Origin: Sphingobium arseniciresistens | GTDB taxonomy: Bacteria; Pseudomonadota; Alphaproteobacteria; Sphingomonadales; Sphingomonadaceae | Assembly (NCBI GenBank): GCA_029167225.1 | Contig: JARFNK010000016.1 | Span: 1-64,000, forward strand | DNA length: 64,000 nucleotides | Direction of reading: 5' to 3' | Part shown: one piece after another, positions 9,577-18,824 of the stretch | Position numbering within the stretch: position 1 is the first letter of the stretch | Layout: every line of letters starts with the position of its first letter | Position numbers and translations under genes: made by a program | The notes under the pieces: generated by a model | What the model was told of the DNA's origin: nothing | Database searches by the model: none | Seen by the model: the letters and a program-made list of their open reading frames with translations, nothing else

Positions 9577-10845
9577 ATGAGAGCCTTTATAAGCCGGCTG
9601 CCGCGTCGCGTGGTGTCCGGCATGATGGGCGCGACCTGCGTCGCGGCGCTGTGCGCACCCGCACAGGCGCAAGTGGCGCCGCCGTTTGCTACACTGCTAC
9701 GCCAGACCGCCGATGCGCCCCGGCGCATCGAAAGCGAAGCCGAGGTTCGCCGGTACGAGGGTCTAGCACGCCAGGCGCGCGCCCGACCCAATCCGACGAT
9801 TGGCGTGCTCACCGAGAATGTTGCGGGATCGTCTCCCTATCGCGGGGTCGATCGCGCCGAGACGACGCTGCAATATAGCCAGCCGCTCGAAATCGGCGGC
9901 AAGCGTTCGGCGAGGATCGCAGCCGGAGAGGCCGGCGTCGCTGCGTCCCGCGCCCGCGATCATGATGCGAAGATCCGCTACGCTTATGATCTTGCACGCG
10001 CTTATGCAGCGGCGGACGTCGCAGACCAGCGGATAATGCTCGTCGAAGGCGAGGTCGAGCAAGCGCAGAATATCCTGCGCGCCGCTCGCGTGCTGGTCGA
10101 TGCCGGCAAGGAAGCGCGGCTGCGCGCCCTGCAAGCAGAGGCCGCGCTGAACGCCGTGACCGCCGATCTTGAGGGGACGAAAGCGGATCGCATTGCGGCC
10201 TATGCCCGTCTCTCCGCACTCGCCGGCGTCGACGAGACCTTCACCGGCTTGTCGGAATCGCTCCTGACCGTGCCGGTCGCGGCACCGGCTTATGGCCCCG
10301 TCGATCCGATGACGAGTTCGTCCTTTCTTGCCGCGCAGGCAGAGCGGGAGGCTGCCGAGCGCCGCCTGACCGCCGAACAGAAGCGGGCAATCCCCGATGT
10401 GACGGCAATCGTCGGCGTGCGGCGTCTCGATTATGAGAATGCGACCGCTCTCACGGCGGGCGTCTCGATCCCGCTGAACATCTTCGATCGCAACCGCGGC
10501 AATATCGCCGCCTCGGAAGCAGAGGCACAGGCCGCCGCTGCAAGATTGGCCATGGCGCGTAACGATGCGATTGCCGAAGCCCGCGCGGCCGGGGCGCAGA
10601 TTGCGGCCGCACAGTCGCGGGTTGCCGCAGCGGAGGCATCGCAACGCACCGCGGAAGAAACCTATCGTCTCGCTCGCATCGCCTATGAGGCTGGCAAATC
10701 CCCGCTCGTCGAATTGTTGAACGCCCGCCAAGGCCTTGGCGCGGCACGCGGGATCGTCCTCGACGCCAAAGTGGCCAGTTTCGAGGCGCGCGCGCAGCTC
10801 GCCCGCCTCCAGGGCCGCACCCTTTCCGGAGGTGAGATCCAATGA
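9577..10845 (+). CDS. czcC: TolC-family outer membrane factor CzcC (system 1)
   Basis: A 422-residue outer membrane efflux protein with a signal peptide ending around CAPAQAQ (residues 28-36). A GGGGATAAG sequence just upstream could act as ribosome site. Two repeated helical halves contain the typical QPLEIGGKRSAR and AYEAGKSPLVELLNARQ segments of CzcC-like proteins. It overlaps the next gene by 4 bases. It would be the exit duct of a divalent cation pump. Paralogous to the proteins at 93-1322 and 20151-21503, and clearly closer to the latter. Confidence 0.9.
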   Translation: MRAFISRLPRRVVSGMMGATCVAALCAPAQAQVAPPFATLLRQTADAPRRIESEAEVRRYEGLARQARARPNPTIGVLTENVAGSSPYRGVDRAETTLQYSQPLEIGGKRSARIAAGEAGVAASRARDHDAKIRYAYDLARAYAAADVADQRIMLVEGEVEQAQNILRAARVLVDAGKEARLRALQAEAALNAVTADLEGTKADRIAAYARLSALAGVDETFTGLSESLLTVPVAAPAYGPVDPMTSSSFLAAQAEREAAERRLTAEQKRAIPDVTAIVGVRRLDYENATALTAGVSIPLNIFDRNRGNIAASEAEAQAAAARLAMARNDAIAEARAAGAQIAAAQSRVAAAEASQRTAEETYRLARIAYEAGKSPLVELLNARQGLGAARGIVLDAKVASFEARAQLARLQGRTLSGGEIQ

Positions 10846-11996
10846 ACCCCGAACGCAATAAGCTTTATGCCGGGGCCGCGATGGGTCTCCTCCTCGCCGC
10901 CCTTGCCGGTTTCGGTGTCGCCAGAATGACTGGCCCATCCGCACCGACAGCCGAGACGGAGGCGGCGGCCGATGCTGCTCAAACCGACACCGTCGTGATC
11001 ACCCAGGACGGTATCAAGACCTCGAGGATCGGAGTCGCACCCGCAGCAGCCGGTGGCGTCGCCGGCATCATCCTCGCCAGTGCCACCGTTGAGGCAACGC
11101 CAGATGCCGAAGCGGTGCTCACTGCCCGGGCAGCGGGCACCGTTACCCGGATCTTCAAGCGGATCGGTGATCCGGTCAGCGCCGGCGAAACGATTGCCCT
11201 TGTCGAGAGCCGCGATGCGTCGGCGATCGCCGCCGATCGCAGTACGGCTGCCGCAAGGGTTACGCTTGCAAGCCGACAACTGGCGCGCGAGCGAATACTG
11301 CTCAATCAAGGGGTGTCGCCCCGGGCAGACTATGAGACCGCCGAAGCCAATCTGGCGGTCGCTCAGGCCGAAGCCCGGCAAGCCAGCGCTGCCGCCAGCG
11401 CGGCAATGGTCTCGCGCGACGGCAGGTCGGTTGCGGTGGTCAGTTCGATCTCCGGCCGTATAACATCCGCACCCGTCAATCTCGGCGCTTTCGTGCAGGC
11501 CGAGACCGAGCTGTTCCGTGTCGCCGATCCGCGCCGCCTTCAGATCGAGGCGAGCATGCCGGCAGCGGACGCATTGCGTGTGAAGGCGGGTGACAGGGTC
11601 GAGCTGACGACCAACAACGGCCAGAAAGTGGAAGGCCAGGTCCGCTCGGCGACCGGCGTGGTCGATCCGCAGACGCGGCAAGCGACGGTGGTCGTGACGC
11701 CAAGCGGAGGCGGCGGCCTGATCGCGCCCGGCCAACTCGTCCAGGCGCGTATCTTCGCCAGCGGCGGCGATGCGGCCTCCGGCGTGAATGTGCCGCAGGA
11801 TGCGGTCCAGACGCTAGGGGATCGCTCGGTGGTGTTCGTGCGAACCCGCCAGGGGTTTAAGGCGCAGACCGTGCGGGTTGGAACGCGCAGCGGCGGCATG
11901 GTCGAGATTGCCTCGGGCCTCCCTGCAAACACGGTGATCGCCACCACCAATGCCTTCCTGCTCAAGGCCGAGCTTGGCAAGGAGTCGGCGGAATGA
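10842..11996 (+). CDS. czcB: RND periplasmic adaptor CzcB (system 1)
   Basis: A 384-residue membrane fusion protein: N-terminal membrane anchor (residues 7-27), lipoyl-like halves around GTVTRIFKRIGDPVSAGETIALVESRD and SISGRITSAPVNLGAFVQ, and a C-terminal beta-barrel with VPQDAVQTLGDRSVVFVRT. Unlike the CusB gene upstream, it has neither the N-terminal heavy-metal segment nor a C-terminal CusF domain, which fits a Zn/Co/Cd rather than Cu/Ag pump. It overlaps its neighbours by 4 bases on both sides. Very similar in layout to the adaptor at 21500-22669. Confidence 0.9.
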   Translation: MNPERNKLYAGAAMGLLLAALAGFGVARMTGPSAPTAETEAAADAAQTDTVVITQDGIKTSRIGVAPAAAGGVAGIILASATVEATPDAEAVLTARAAGTVTRIFKRIGDPVSAGETIALVESRDASAIAADRSTAAARVTLASRQLARERILLNQGVSPRADYETAEANLAVAQAEARQASAAASAAMVSRDGRSVAVVSSISGRITSAPVNLGAFVQAETELFRVADPRRLQIEASMPAADALRVKAGDRVELTTNNGQKVEGQVRSATGVVDPQTRQATVVVTPSGGGGLIAPGQLVQARIFASGGDAASGVNVPQDAVQTLGDRSVVFVRTRQGFKAQTVRVGTRSGGMVEIASGLPANTVIATTNAFLLKAELGKESAE

Positions 11997-14900
11997 TCGC
12001 GCGGATTTTAGGGCTCTCGGTCAGAGCGCGATGGGCCGTTGTGTTCATCACCTTCCTCGTCGTCCTGTTCGGTGCCTGGCAGATCACCCTGCTGCCGATC
12101 GACGCGGTCCCGGACGTCACCAACCGCCAGGTCCAGATCAACAGCTTCGTGCCGACCCTCGGACCGGTCGACATGGAGAAGCAGGTCACCTTTCCCGTCG
12201 AGACAGCGCTTGCCGGTATTCCCGGTCTGCAGACGACCCGCTCACTCACGCGTAACGGGTTCAGCCAGGTCACCGCGGTCTTCAGGGACAGCACCGACAT
12301 CTATTTTGCTCGGCAGCAGGTTACCGAACGGGTCGCTCAGGCCAAGGACAGTCTGCCTGCCGGCGTTCAACCCCAACTCGCGCCGCTCACGACGGGTCTG
12401 GGCGAGATTTTCATGTTCAGCGTCGCGTTCGACCATCCCGACGGCAAGGGCGTTAAGGTGGTCGACGGTCAGCCCGGCTGGCAGTCCGATGGTTCCTATC
12501 TGACGCCCGAAGGCGAGAAACTGACCACGGTGGTTGCCAAGGCCGCTTATCTGCGAACGGTCCAGGATTGGATCATCAGGCCGCAGATGCGCACCGTGCA
12601 GGGTGTTGCCGGTGTCGATTCCAACGGCGGCTATGTGAAGCAATATGTCGTCGAGCCCAATCTGACCGCGCTTGCATCCTATGGCGTCTCGGTCACTGAC
12701 CTCGCCGACGCGCTCGAACGATCGAACCTGTCGGCGGGCTCCAACTATGTCCGCCGTGCCGGCGAATCCTTTCTCGTTCGCGCCGACGCGCGGCTGCGCT
12801 CGGTCGCCGACATAGAAGAGGCGGTGATCGCCACGCGTGCCGGCGTCCCGGTGCGCGTGAAGGACGTCGGCCAGGTCGTCATCGGGGGCGCGGTGCGGAC
12901 CGGATCTGGCAGCGTCGGCGGGTCAGAAGCAGTCATCTCGACTATCCTGATGCTCACTGGCGAGAACAGCCGCATCGTTGCCAATCGCGTCGCCGACAAG
13001 CTGGTCGAAATCAACAAGACGTTGCCGCCGGACGTTGTTGCAAGCCAAGCCTATAACCGCTCCAAGCTGGTCAATGCGACCATCGCCACGGTCGAGAAGA
13101 ATCTGGTCGAAGGCGCACTGCTGGTCATCGTCGTGCTGTTCCTGCTGCTCGGCAACATCCGCGCCGCGCTCATCACGGCGGCGGTGATTCCGATCACCAT
13201 GTTGATGACTGCGGCGGGCATGAATGAGCTCGGTGTCTCGGGCAATCTGATGAGTCTCGGCGCACTCGATTTCGGCCTGATTGTCGATGGCGCAGTCATC
13301 ATCGTCGAAAACGCGCTCCGGCGCCTCGCCGAGCGGCAGCACAAGGAAGGAAGACTCCTAACCCGACTCGAACGCCTCACCGAAACCACTCACGCCGCGC
13401 AGGAGATGGTCCGGCCAACCGTCTATGGCCAGGCCATCATCTTCCTCGTGTTCATACCTTTGCTCACCTTCCAGGGCGTGGAGGGCAAGACGTTCGCACC
13501 GATGGCGATCACGCTGATGCTGGCTCTGGCCAGCGCGTTCATCCTGTCGATCACGTTCGTGCCGGCGATGGTCGCGTTGCTGGTGACCGACAAGGTCAGC
13601 GAGACCGAGGTCAGATCGATCCGCTGGTTCAAGGAGAAATATCAACCGGCGCTCACCCGCGCCGTGGCGCGGCCAATGCCGTTCATTCTCGGCGGCGCAG
13701 GCGTGTTTGCGGCAGCGGTGCTGCTGTTCGGTACGCTTGGACAGGAGTTCATGCCGCAGCTCGACGAGAAGGACATCACGGTCACCAACTTTCGTATTCC
13801 ATCCGCCTCGATCGACCAGTCGACCGCGATGCAGCTCGACATCGAAAATGCACTCAAGACATTGCCCGAGGTGGCATTGGTCTTTTCCAAGAACGGCAAT
13901 GCCGATCTGGGTACCGATCCGATGCCGCCTAATGCGTCCGATACCTATGTCATCCCAAAGCCTGAAAAGGAGTGGCCAGCCGAGGTCAAATCCAAGGAGG
14001 ATATCCTTCGGCGGATCGAGGAACGGATGAAGCCGCTGATCGGCAACCGTACCGAGATCCAGCAGCCGATCCAGATGCGGTTCAACGAGCTGATCGCGGG
14101 CGTTCGCTCTGATGTGGCGGTCAAGCTCTATGGCGACGACCTGGACGCGATGAGCGAGGCGGGAGGCCGAATCGCGACCGCGCTGCGGACCATTCCCGGC
14201 GCGGCGGACGTGCAGGCGGAGCAGACATCCGGCGCGCCGACCTTCGACATCAAGGTCGACCGCCAGGCGGCGGGCCGTTACGGCCTGTCGGTCGAGGAGG
14301 TCGCCAGTACGGTCGCGGCCGCCCTGGGTGGACGCGAAGCGGGCTTGTTGTTCGAAGGCGATCGACGCTTCGCTGTGGTGGTGCGACTGCCCGACGCACA
14401 GCGCGACGATATCGACACCTTGGGATCGATCCCGGTCATGCTACCATCCAACGGTGCCGGGAACGCGCGTTCCATCCCGCTCAGCGAAGTGGCGCGCTTC
14501 ACTTACACCGAGGGGCTCAACCAGATCAGCCGCGAGAACGGTAAGCGGATGGTCGTCATCCAGGCCAATGTGCGCGGCCGCGATCTTGGCGGATTCGTCG
14601 CGGAAGCCCAGACGAAGATCGCCGATGTGAAGCTGCCCGCCGGAACCTTCACCGAATGGGGCGGCCAGTTTGAGAGCCTTCAGTCCGCTTCCGAGCGGTT
14701 GGCGATCGTCGTGCCGCTTTGCTTCGTCCTGATCTTCGCGCTGCTCTACATGGCACTGGGCGGCGCTTGGCCGGCGCTGGTCGTGTTTACGGCCGTTCCC
14801 ATGGCGCTGGCCGGAGGTGTGTTCGCTCTGGCCCTGCGCGGGATACCTTTCTCCATTACGGCGTCGGTCGGGTTTATCGCGCTTTCCGGCGTGGCGGTTC

Positions 14901-15229
14901 TCAACGGCCTTGTCATGATGAGCGCGATCCGCAAGCGGCTTGACGATGGCGAGGGGATCGACGGGGCGATCATTGGTGGCGCGATGGAACGAGTACGGCC
15001 TGTGTTGATGACCGCGCTCGTTGCGAGCCTGGGCTTCATCCCAATGGCGCTTGCCACCGGAACCGGAGCGGAGGTGCAACGACCGCTTGCGACTGTAGTG
15101 ATCGGGGGGCTCATCACGTCGACGGCGCTGACGTTGCTCGTCCTACCGGCGATCTCGGCGCTAATGTTCCGGTTATTGGCGAAAAGGAAAGGTATCCAGG
15201 AGCCACCGATAAAGGTTGTGGCGGCGTGA
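11993..15229 (+). CDS. czcA: Heavy-metal RND pump CzcA (system 1)
   Basis: A 1078-residue HME-RND inner membrane pump. The fourth-helix motif is LDFGLIVDGAVIIVEN (about residue 424-440). Its two Asp and one Glu are the proton-relay residues of CzcA-type divalent cation pumps (Zn, Co, Cd, sometimes Ni). Like other CzcA proteins it carries an inserted segment after residue 150 (DGKGVKVVDGQPGWQSDG) that is absent from the CusA protein at 2.8 kb. It completes the first czcCBA set. The exact metal cannot be chosen from sequence. Confidence 0.93.
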   Translation: MIARILGLSVRARWAVVFITFLVVLFGAWQITLLPIDAVPDVTNRQVQINSFVPTLGPVDMEKQVTFPVETALAGIPGLQTTRSLTRNGFSQVTAVFRDSTDIYFARQQVTERVAQAKDSLPAGVQPQLAPLTTGLGEIFMFSVAFDHPDGKGVKVVDGQPGWQSDGSYLTPEGEKLTTVVAKAAYLRTVQDWIIRPQMRTVQGVAGVDSNGGYVKQYVVEPNLTALASYGVSVTDLADALERSNLSAGSNYVRRAGESFLVRADARLRSVADIEEAVIATRAGVPVRVKDVGQVVIGGAVRTGSGSVGGSEAVISTILMLTGENSRIVANRVADKLVEINKTLPPDVVASQAYNRSKLVNATIATVEKNLVEGALLVIVVLFLLLGNIRAALITAAVIPITMLMTAAGMNELGVSGNLMSLGALDFGLIVDGAVIIVENALRRLAERQHKEGRLLTRLERLTETTHAAQEMVRPTVYGQAIIFLVFIPLLTFQGVEGKTFAPMAITLMLALASAFILSITFVPAMVALLVTDKVSETEVRSIRWFKEKYQPALTRAVARPMPFILGGAGVFAAAVLLFGTLGQEFMPQLDEKDITVTNFRIPSASIDQSTAMQLDIENALKTLPEVALVFSKNGNADLGTDPMPPNASDTYVIPKPEKEWPAEVKSKEDILRRIEERMKPLIGNRTEIQQPIQMRFNELIAGVRSDVAVKLYGDDLDAMSEAGGRIATALRTIPGAADVQAEQTSGAPTFDIKVDRQAAGRYGLSVEEVASTVAAALGGREAGLLFEGDRRFAVVVRLPDAQRDDIDTLGSIPVMLPSNGAGNARSIPLSEVARFTYTEGLNQISRENGKRMVVIQANVRGRDLGGFVAEAQTKIADVKLPAGTFTEWGGQFESLQSASERLAIVVPLCFVLIFALLYMALGGAWPALVVFTAVPMALAGGVFALALRGIPFSITASVGFIALSGVAVLNGLVMMSAIRKRLDDGEGIDGAIIGGAMERVRPVLMTALVASLGFIPMALATGTGAEVQRPLATVVIGGLITSTALTLLVLPAISALMFRLLAKRKGIQEPPIKVVAA

Positions 15230-15726
15230 GGGGGCGTCTCCAATAAATTTGGTGGATAGCTAGGCTGAAAGGCAGACTAACCGGCGACACTCTAATCGTG
15301 CCGGCCACGGTGTCCGGCCGAGCAATCGATGCGGTGCTCGACATCGGTTCGTCTGGTCCGCGATGTCGCGGTGACGCAGGGCGGTTATGCGCGCGTCCTG
15401 CCTTCGCGATAATCGCAGACTTGGGGGCGGCCTCGGCCGCCTTTGGCTGTCCGATATTATGCTCGGAGCAGATGTGCTGGCCGGGGCTGCGGCGTTCGCG
15501 TTTTCGACGCGACGGTTCGCATTGAGAAGCCACCCAGCTTTGTAGCGGGGTCGGAATGGACTGAATTTGCGCACGACAGGGTGCCAGACAGGAACTGTTT
15601 CCCCTCGCTTTCCGGCACCTCGGCACGCAGGGTCGGAAGCCGTGTCTCCCATCATCGCCGGCACGCTCAGCGCGCCCATTATGCCGACTTCACCACCGGC
15701 ATGGGCACGCGCATTTAGCGATGGCT
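15230..15726. other. About 500-base gap with no supported gene
   Basis: Several overlapping ORFs exist on both strands (up to 170 codons on the minus strand), but none shows a coherent domain, signal or ribosome site. They look like chance ORFs in GC-rich DNA or degraded sequence between two metal modules. Confidence 0.5.
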
Positions 15727-16059
15727 TCAGGCTGGAAGGCTGCGCGGCCCCAGCATGATGATGCCGGTACCTAAGAGGCAGACCGCAGCGCCGATGACAT
15801 CCCAGCGATCTGGGCGGATTCCTTCGAAGGCCCAGAGCCAGAACAAGGATGTGGCGATATAAACCCCGCCATAGGCAGCATAAGCACGACCGGCCGCATT
15901 GCTATCGACCAGAGTCAGCAGCCAGGCGAACAGCGCTAGAGCGGCTATGCCCGGCACCGTCCACAGCGGCGTTTTGCCAAGCCGCAACCATGCCCAGAAG
16001 GAGAAGCATCCAGCGATCTCCGCGAAGGCAGCGGCAATATAGGCGAAAGCTGTAGGCAT
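15727..16059 (-). CDS. YnfA/UPF0060-family small membrane protein
   Basis: A 110-residue four-helix membrane protein with the YnfA features [18 protein letters not shown] near the N-terminus, [20 protein letters not shown] and a final [17 protein letters not shown] helix. YnfA proteins are related to the small multidrug resistance transporters. It follows the MerR-family regulator on the same strand with a 60-base gap, so the two may be co-transcribed. In metal islands such genes are often found near MerR regulators, but its substrate is unknown. Confidence 0.85.
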   Translation of the reverse strand: MPTAFAYIAAAFAEIAGCFSFWAWLRLGKTPLWTVPGIAALALFAWLLTLVDSNAAGRAYAAYGGVYIATSLFWLWAFEGIRPDRWDVIGAAVCLLGTGIIMLGPRSLPA

Positions 16060-16119
16060 TAGACGTCACTCTGCTTGATTTTATGCGCCATGAGCCGGAG
16101 GGGCCGGCGCAGATCCTCA

Positions 16120-16533
16120 TCAAACGTCCGCATGAGTGTCTCCCACGACAGGAGCCAGCGCTTCCAGAATGCGGCATTCGGCTACGGTTCCGCCTTCGCA
16201 TGAAGCGATGAGCGTGCTCAATTCGCGCCGCAACGCGCTGAGATCGGCGATCTTTCGGTCAACCTCACGCAGATGCTCTGTTGCGATCCGGTCGATCGTG
16301 GCGCAATCGCGACCGCGGTCGTCCGAAAGGTCCAACAACGCGCGGACGCGCTCGATCGGAAAGCCAAGATCGCGCGCGCGGCGAATGAACGACAATCGCG
16401 CAAGATGGTTCTCGCCATAGTGGCGATAATTCGCTTTTGTTCGCGCCGGCGGGGGCAGCAGGCCAGTTTGTTCATAATAGCGGATCGTTTCAACCTTCGT
16501 GGCCGTCGCCCGCCCCAATTCCCCGATCTGCAT
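16120..16533 (-). CDS. MerR-family regulator, CadR/PbrR-like (Pb/Cd/Zn sensing)
   Basis: A 137-residue MerR protein with an N-terminal winged HTH (IGELGRATATKVETIRYYEQTGLL), a dimerization helix, and metal-site cysteines Cys77, Cys112 and Cys120. The last two sit in the CEGGTVAEC loop characteristic of CadR/PbrR-type sensors. ATG 16533 is preferred to a GTG one codon earlier. It would activate promoters with a long spacer when Pb, Cd or Zn binds. Three related dyads (16540-16560, 16713-16733, 18772-18792) lie next to its own gene and before the FTR1 and CDF genes, defining a likely local regulon. Confidence 0.9.
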   Translation of the reverse strand: MQIGELGRATATKVETIRYYEQTGLLPPPARTKANYRHYGENHLARLSFIRRARDLGFPIERVRALLDLSDDRGRDCATIDRIATEHLREVDRKIADLSALRRELSTLIASCEGGTVAECRILEALAPVVGDTHADV

Positions 16534-16539
16534 CACACA

Positions 16540-16560
16540 ACCCTCTAGTTACTATAGAGC
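16540..16560. promoter_or_regulatory. MerR-type dyad next to the regulator gene
   Basis: Imperfect dyad ACCCTCTAG-TTA-CTATAGAGC. It shares the ACCCTCTAG half with the two operators at 16.7 and 18.8 kb. Read on the minus strand it resembles the PbrR/CadR operator type and ends 7 bases before the merR ATG. No convincing TTGACN -35 box is seen on either strand, so it may serve autoregulation rather than activation. Confidence 0.55.
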
Positions 16561-16709
16561 GGATATAGGATGACGAAACCTCCCGGTCGAGATCGCGATT
16601 TGCGAGTTGCACTTTCCGATCCGAACGATCTGAACATCGCGCCGGAGCGAGGGGCCGGAATGAGACGCGATACCGCACAGGGCATTGTTGCAACTAAGTC
16701 GCAAAACGC

Positions 16710-16740
16710 TTGACCCTCTAGCTGCTAGAGGGTGTATTTG
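16710..16740 (+). promoter_or_regulatory. MerR-activated promoter of the cytochrome c-FTR1 gene
   Basis: TTGACC (-35, 16710-16715) overlaps the perfect dyad ACCCTCTAG-CTG-CTAGAGGGT (16713-16733). A TATTTG -10 candidate at 16735-16740 leaves a 19-base spacer, the over-long spacing typical of MerR-controlled promoters. Confidence 0.8.
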
Positions 16741-16746
16741 ATACGG

Positions 16747-18738
16747 ATGTCACTCCCCGATCATCCCGAATCGCGCAGCACCATTTCTGCCGCCTGCCAT
16801 AGCGCGGCGCCGTTGATCCGCCGCGCTATGGCCGTCCTGGCAGTATTTCTCTGTCTGGTTGGTGTCAGCACCATCGCCCACGCCGAAACTGCTGACGTGC
16901 AGACGGCTTGGCGGCTGCTCGACTATATGGCGGTCGACTATGGCGGTGCCGTCAGCGGCGGACGGGTGAAGAGCGCCTCGGAATATGCCGAGATGACCGA
17001 ATTCGCGGCTTCGGTATCCGACCGCCTTATGGCCCTGCCACCCACGCCGGCGCGCGGACAGCTGATTACGGGAGCAACCCAGCTCCGGGGTGTGATTGCC
17101 GCCAAGGGCGAACCCAAGGAGGTCGCACGCATCGCCCATGGCCTCGCCGCCGATTTGCTCAAGGCCTATCCGGTGCCTCTCGCGCCGAGCAAGGCGCCTG
17201 ACCTCGCTCGCGGCGCCTCGTTGTTCGCGCAGAACTGCGCGAGCTGCCACGGCATGACCGGGAATGGACATGGCCCCGACGCTGCAAAGCTGACGACGCC
17301 GCCGATCGCCTTTAGCGAGATCGTGCGCGCGCGGCAGCGCAGCCCCTTCGCGCTCTATCAAGTCATCGATCAGGGCATCGATGGCACCGCGATGCAAAGC
17401 TTTGCGACCTTACCGAGCGACGATCGCTGGGCGCTGGCCTTCTATGCCGGTCGCTTTGCTTTTCCGGACGCTCTCGCGCACGAAGGCGAGCGGCTGTGGA
17501 AATCCGATCCCGGCCTGCGGCAGATGATCCCCGACCTGACGACACTCGCGGGGCTGACGCCCGAGGTGCTGGCAAAGTCGATCGGGACTACCAAGGCCGA
17601 CGCGGTGATCGCCTATCTACGCCGCCACCCGGACGTGGTGATCCAGCAAGCGCCCGGCTCGTTGGCCATTGCGCGCGATAAACTGGCGCAGAGCCTTGCC
17701 GCCTATCGCGGTGGCGACCGTCACGCCGCCCAGGAACTTGCGCTTTCGGCCTATCTCGATGGCTTCGAGCCCCTCGAACCGATGCTGACCGCGCGCGATG
17801 CTACGCTCATGGGGCACATTGAAAGCGCCATGGGCGAGTTCCGGGCATCGCTCCAGCAAGGTCGCCCCGCCGACGAGATCGCCACGCGCATCCAGGTGCT
17901 CGACGGTCTGTTCGACGACGCCGAGGCGGCCTTGTCCCCGGACGCGGCGAGCACTGCATCGACCTTCCTGGGCGCCTTCACCATCCTGCTGCGCGAGGGA
18001 CTCGAAGCCCTGCTGATCGTCGTCGCGATGATCGCCTTCCTGCGCAAGGCCGAGCGGCCCGAGGTGCTGCGCTACGTCCATGGCGGATGGATCGGGGCGC
18101 TGGCGGCCGGAGCCTTGACCTGGGGAATCGCGACCTATGCGATCGGGATCAGCGGCGCGAGCCGGGAGCTTACCGAAGGGTTCGGATCGCTGTTCGCAGC
18201 CGTCGTCCTACTCTCCGTGGGAATCTGGATGCACGGCAAGGCGCAGGCGGACCAATGGCAACGCTACATCAGGGAGAAGATGTCGCGCGCACTGTCGCGG
18301 CAGTCGGCCTGGTTCCTGTTCGGCCTGTCCTTCATCGTCGTGTATCGCGAGGTCTTCGAGACGATCCTCTTCTACGCAGCGCTCTGGACCCAGGGCAATG
18401 GCGGCGCGATGCTGGCTGGCGCGGGCTTGGCCGTGCTGCTGCTCGGACTTATCGCCTGGGCCGTGCTGCGCTACAGTCGCGACCTGCCGATCGCGAAATT
18501 TTTCGCCTACAGCGCCTGGCTGATGGCGATCCTTACCATCGTCCTCGCCGGTAAGGGCGTGTCGGCGCTACAGGAGGCCGGCATCATCGATATCGCGCCG
18601 CTTGGCGGCGGCATCCGCGTCTCCATGCTCGGAATCTTCCCGACCTTGCAGTCGATGGGCGCGCAGCTCCTGATGCTCATCGCGGTGCTTGGTGGCTTCC
18701 TCCTCAACCGGCGCCGTGCCGCTGTGGCGGTCGGCTGA
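16747..18738 (+). CDS. Cytochrome c-FTR1 iron/lead permease fusion (PbrT-like)
   Basis: About 663 residues counted from ATG 16747. A signal sequence ends near THIAHAE, then a periplasmic region with a class I heme site CASCH (residues 164-168, NCASCHGMTGNGHG). A C-terminal FTR1 membrane domain of about seven helices carries two REXXE motifs: REGLE (416-420) and REVFE (534-538). FTR1 permeases move ferric iron; PbrT-like fusions have been linked to Pb(II) uptake. The nearest promoter overlaps the GTG at 16732, so that start is unlikely; the ATG at 16828, just before the hydrophobic signal core, is an equally good choice. Controlled by the adjacent CadR/PbrR-like regulator. Confidence 0.85.
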   Translation: MSLPDHPESRSTISAACHSAAPLIRRAMAVLAVFLCLVGVSTIAHAETADVQTAWRLLDYMAVDYGGAVSGGRVKSASEYAEMTEFAASVSDRLMALPPTPARGQLITGATQLRGVIAAKGEPKEVARIAHGLAADLLKAYPVPLAPSKAPDLARGASLFAQNCASCHGMTGNGHGPDAAKLTTPPIAFSEIVRARQRSPFALYQVIDQGIDGTAMQSFATLPSDDRWALAFYAGRFAFPDALAHEGERLWKSDPGLRQMIPDLTTLAGLTPEVLAKSIGTTKADAVIAYLRRHPDVVIQQAPGSLAIARDKLAQSLAAYRGGDRHAAQELALSAYLDGFEPLEPMLTARDATLMGHIESAMGEFRASLQQGRPADEIATRIQVLDGLFDDAEAALSPDAASTASTFLGAFTILLREGLEALLIVVAMIAFLRKAERPEVLRYVHGGWIGALAAGALTWGIATYAIGISGASRELTEGFGSLFAAVVLLSVGIWMHGKAQADQWQRYIREKMSRALSRQSAWFLFGLSFIVVYREVFETILFYAALWTQGNGGAMLAGAGLAVLLLGLIAWAVLRYSRDLPIAKFFAYSAWLMAILTIVLAGKGVSALQEAGIIDIAPLGGGIRVSMLGIFPTLQSMGAQLLMLIAVLGGFLLNRRRAAVAVG

Positions 18739-18768
18739 TGCAGCCTGCGACACCGACGACGATTTGCC

Positions 18769-18799
18769 TTGACCCTCTAGTTGCTAGAGGGTGCATAGA
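18769..18799 (+). promoter_or_regulatory. MerR-activated promoter of the small CDF transporter gene
   Basis: TTGACC (18769-18774) overlaps the perfect dyad ACCCTCTAG-TTG-CTAGAGGGT (18772-18792). A weak -10 CATAGA at 18794-18799 leaves a 19-base spacer. It differs from the 16.7 kb operator only at the central base triplet. Confidence 0.8.
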
Positions 18800-18824
18800 G
18801 ATTCCATGATGCTTGTTCGAGTAG

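Noticed and set aside
15260-15679. 139-codon minus-strand ORF in the gap after czcA
   Set aside because: Arg/Pro-rich chance-like sequence without start signal; overlapping ORFs in other frames are equally long.
16732-16746. GTG start for the cytochrome c-FTR1 gene
   Set aside because: It lies inside the MerR operator/-10 region and would precede the expected transcript start.
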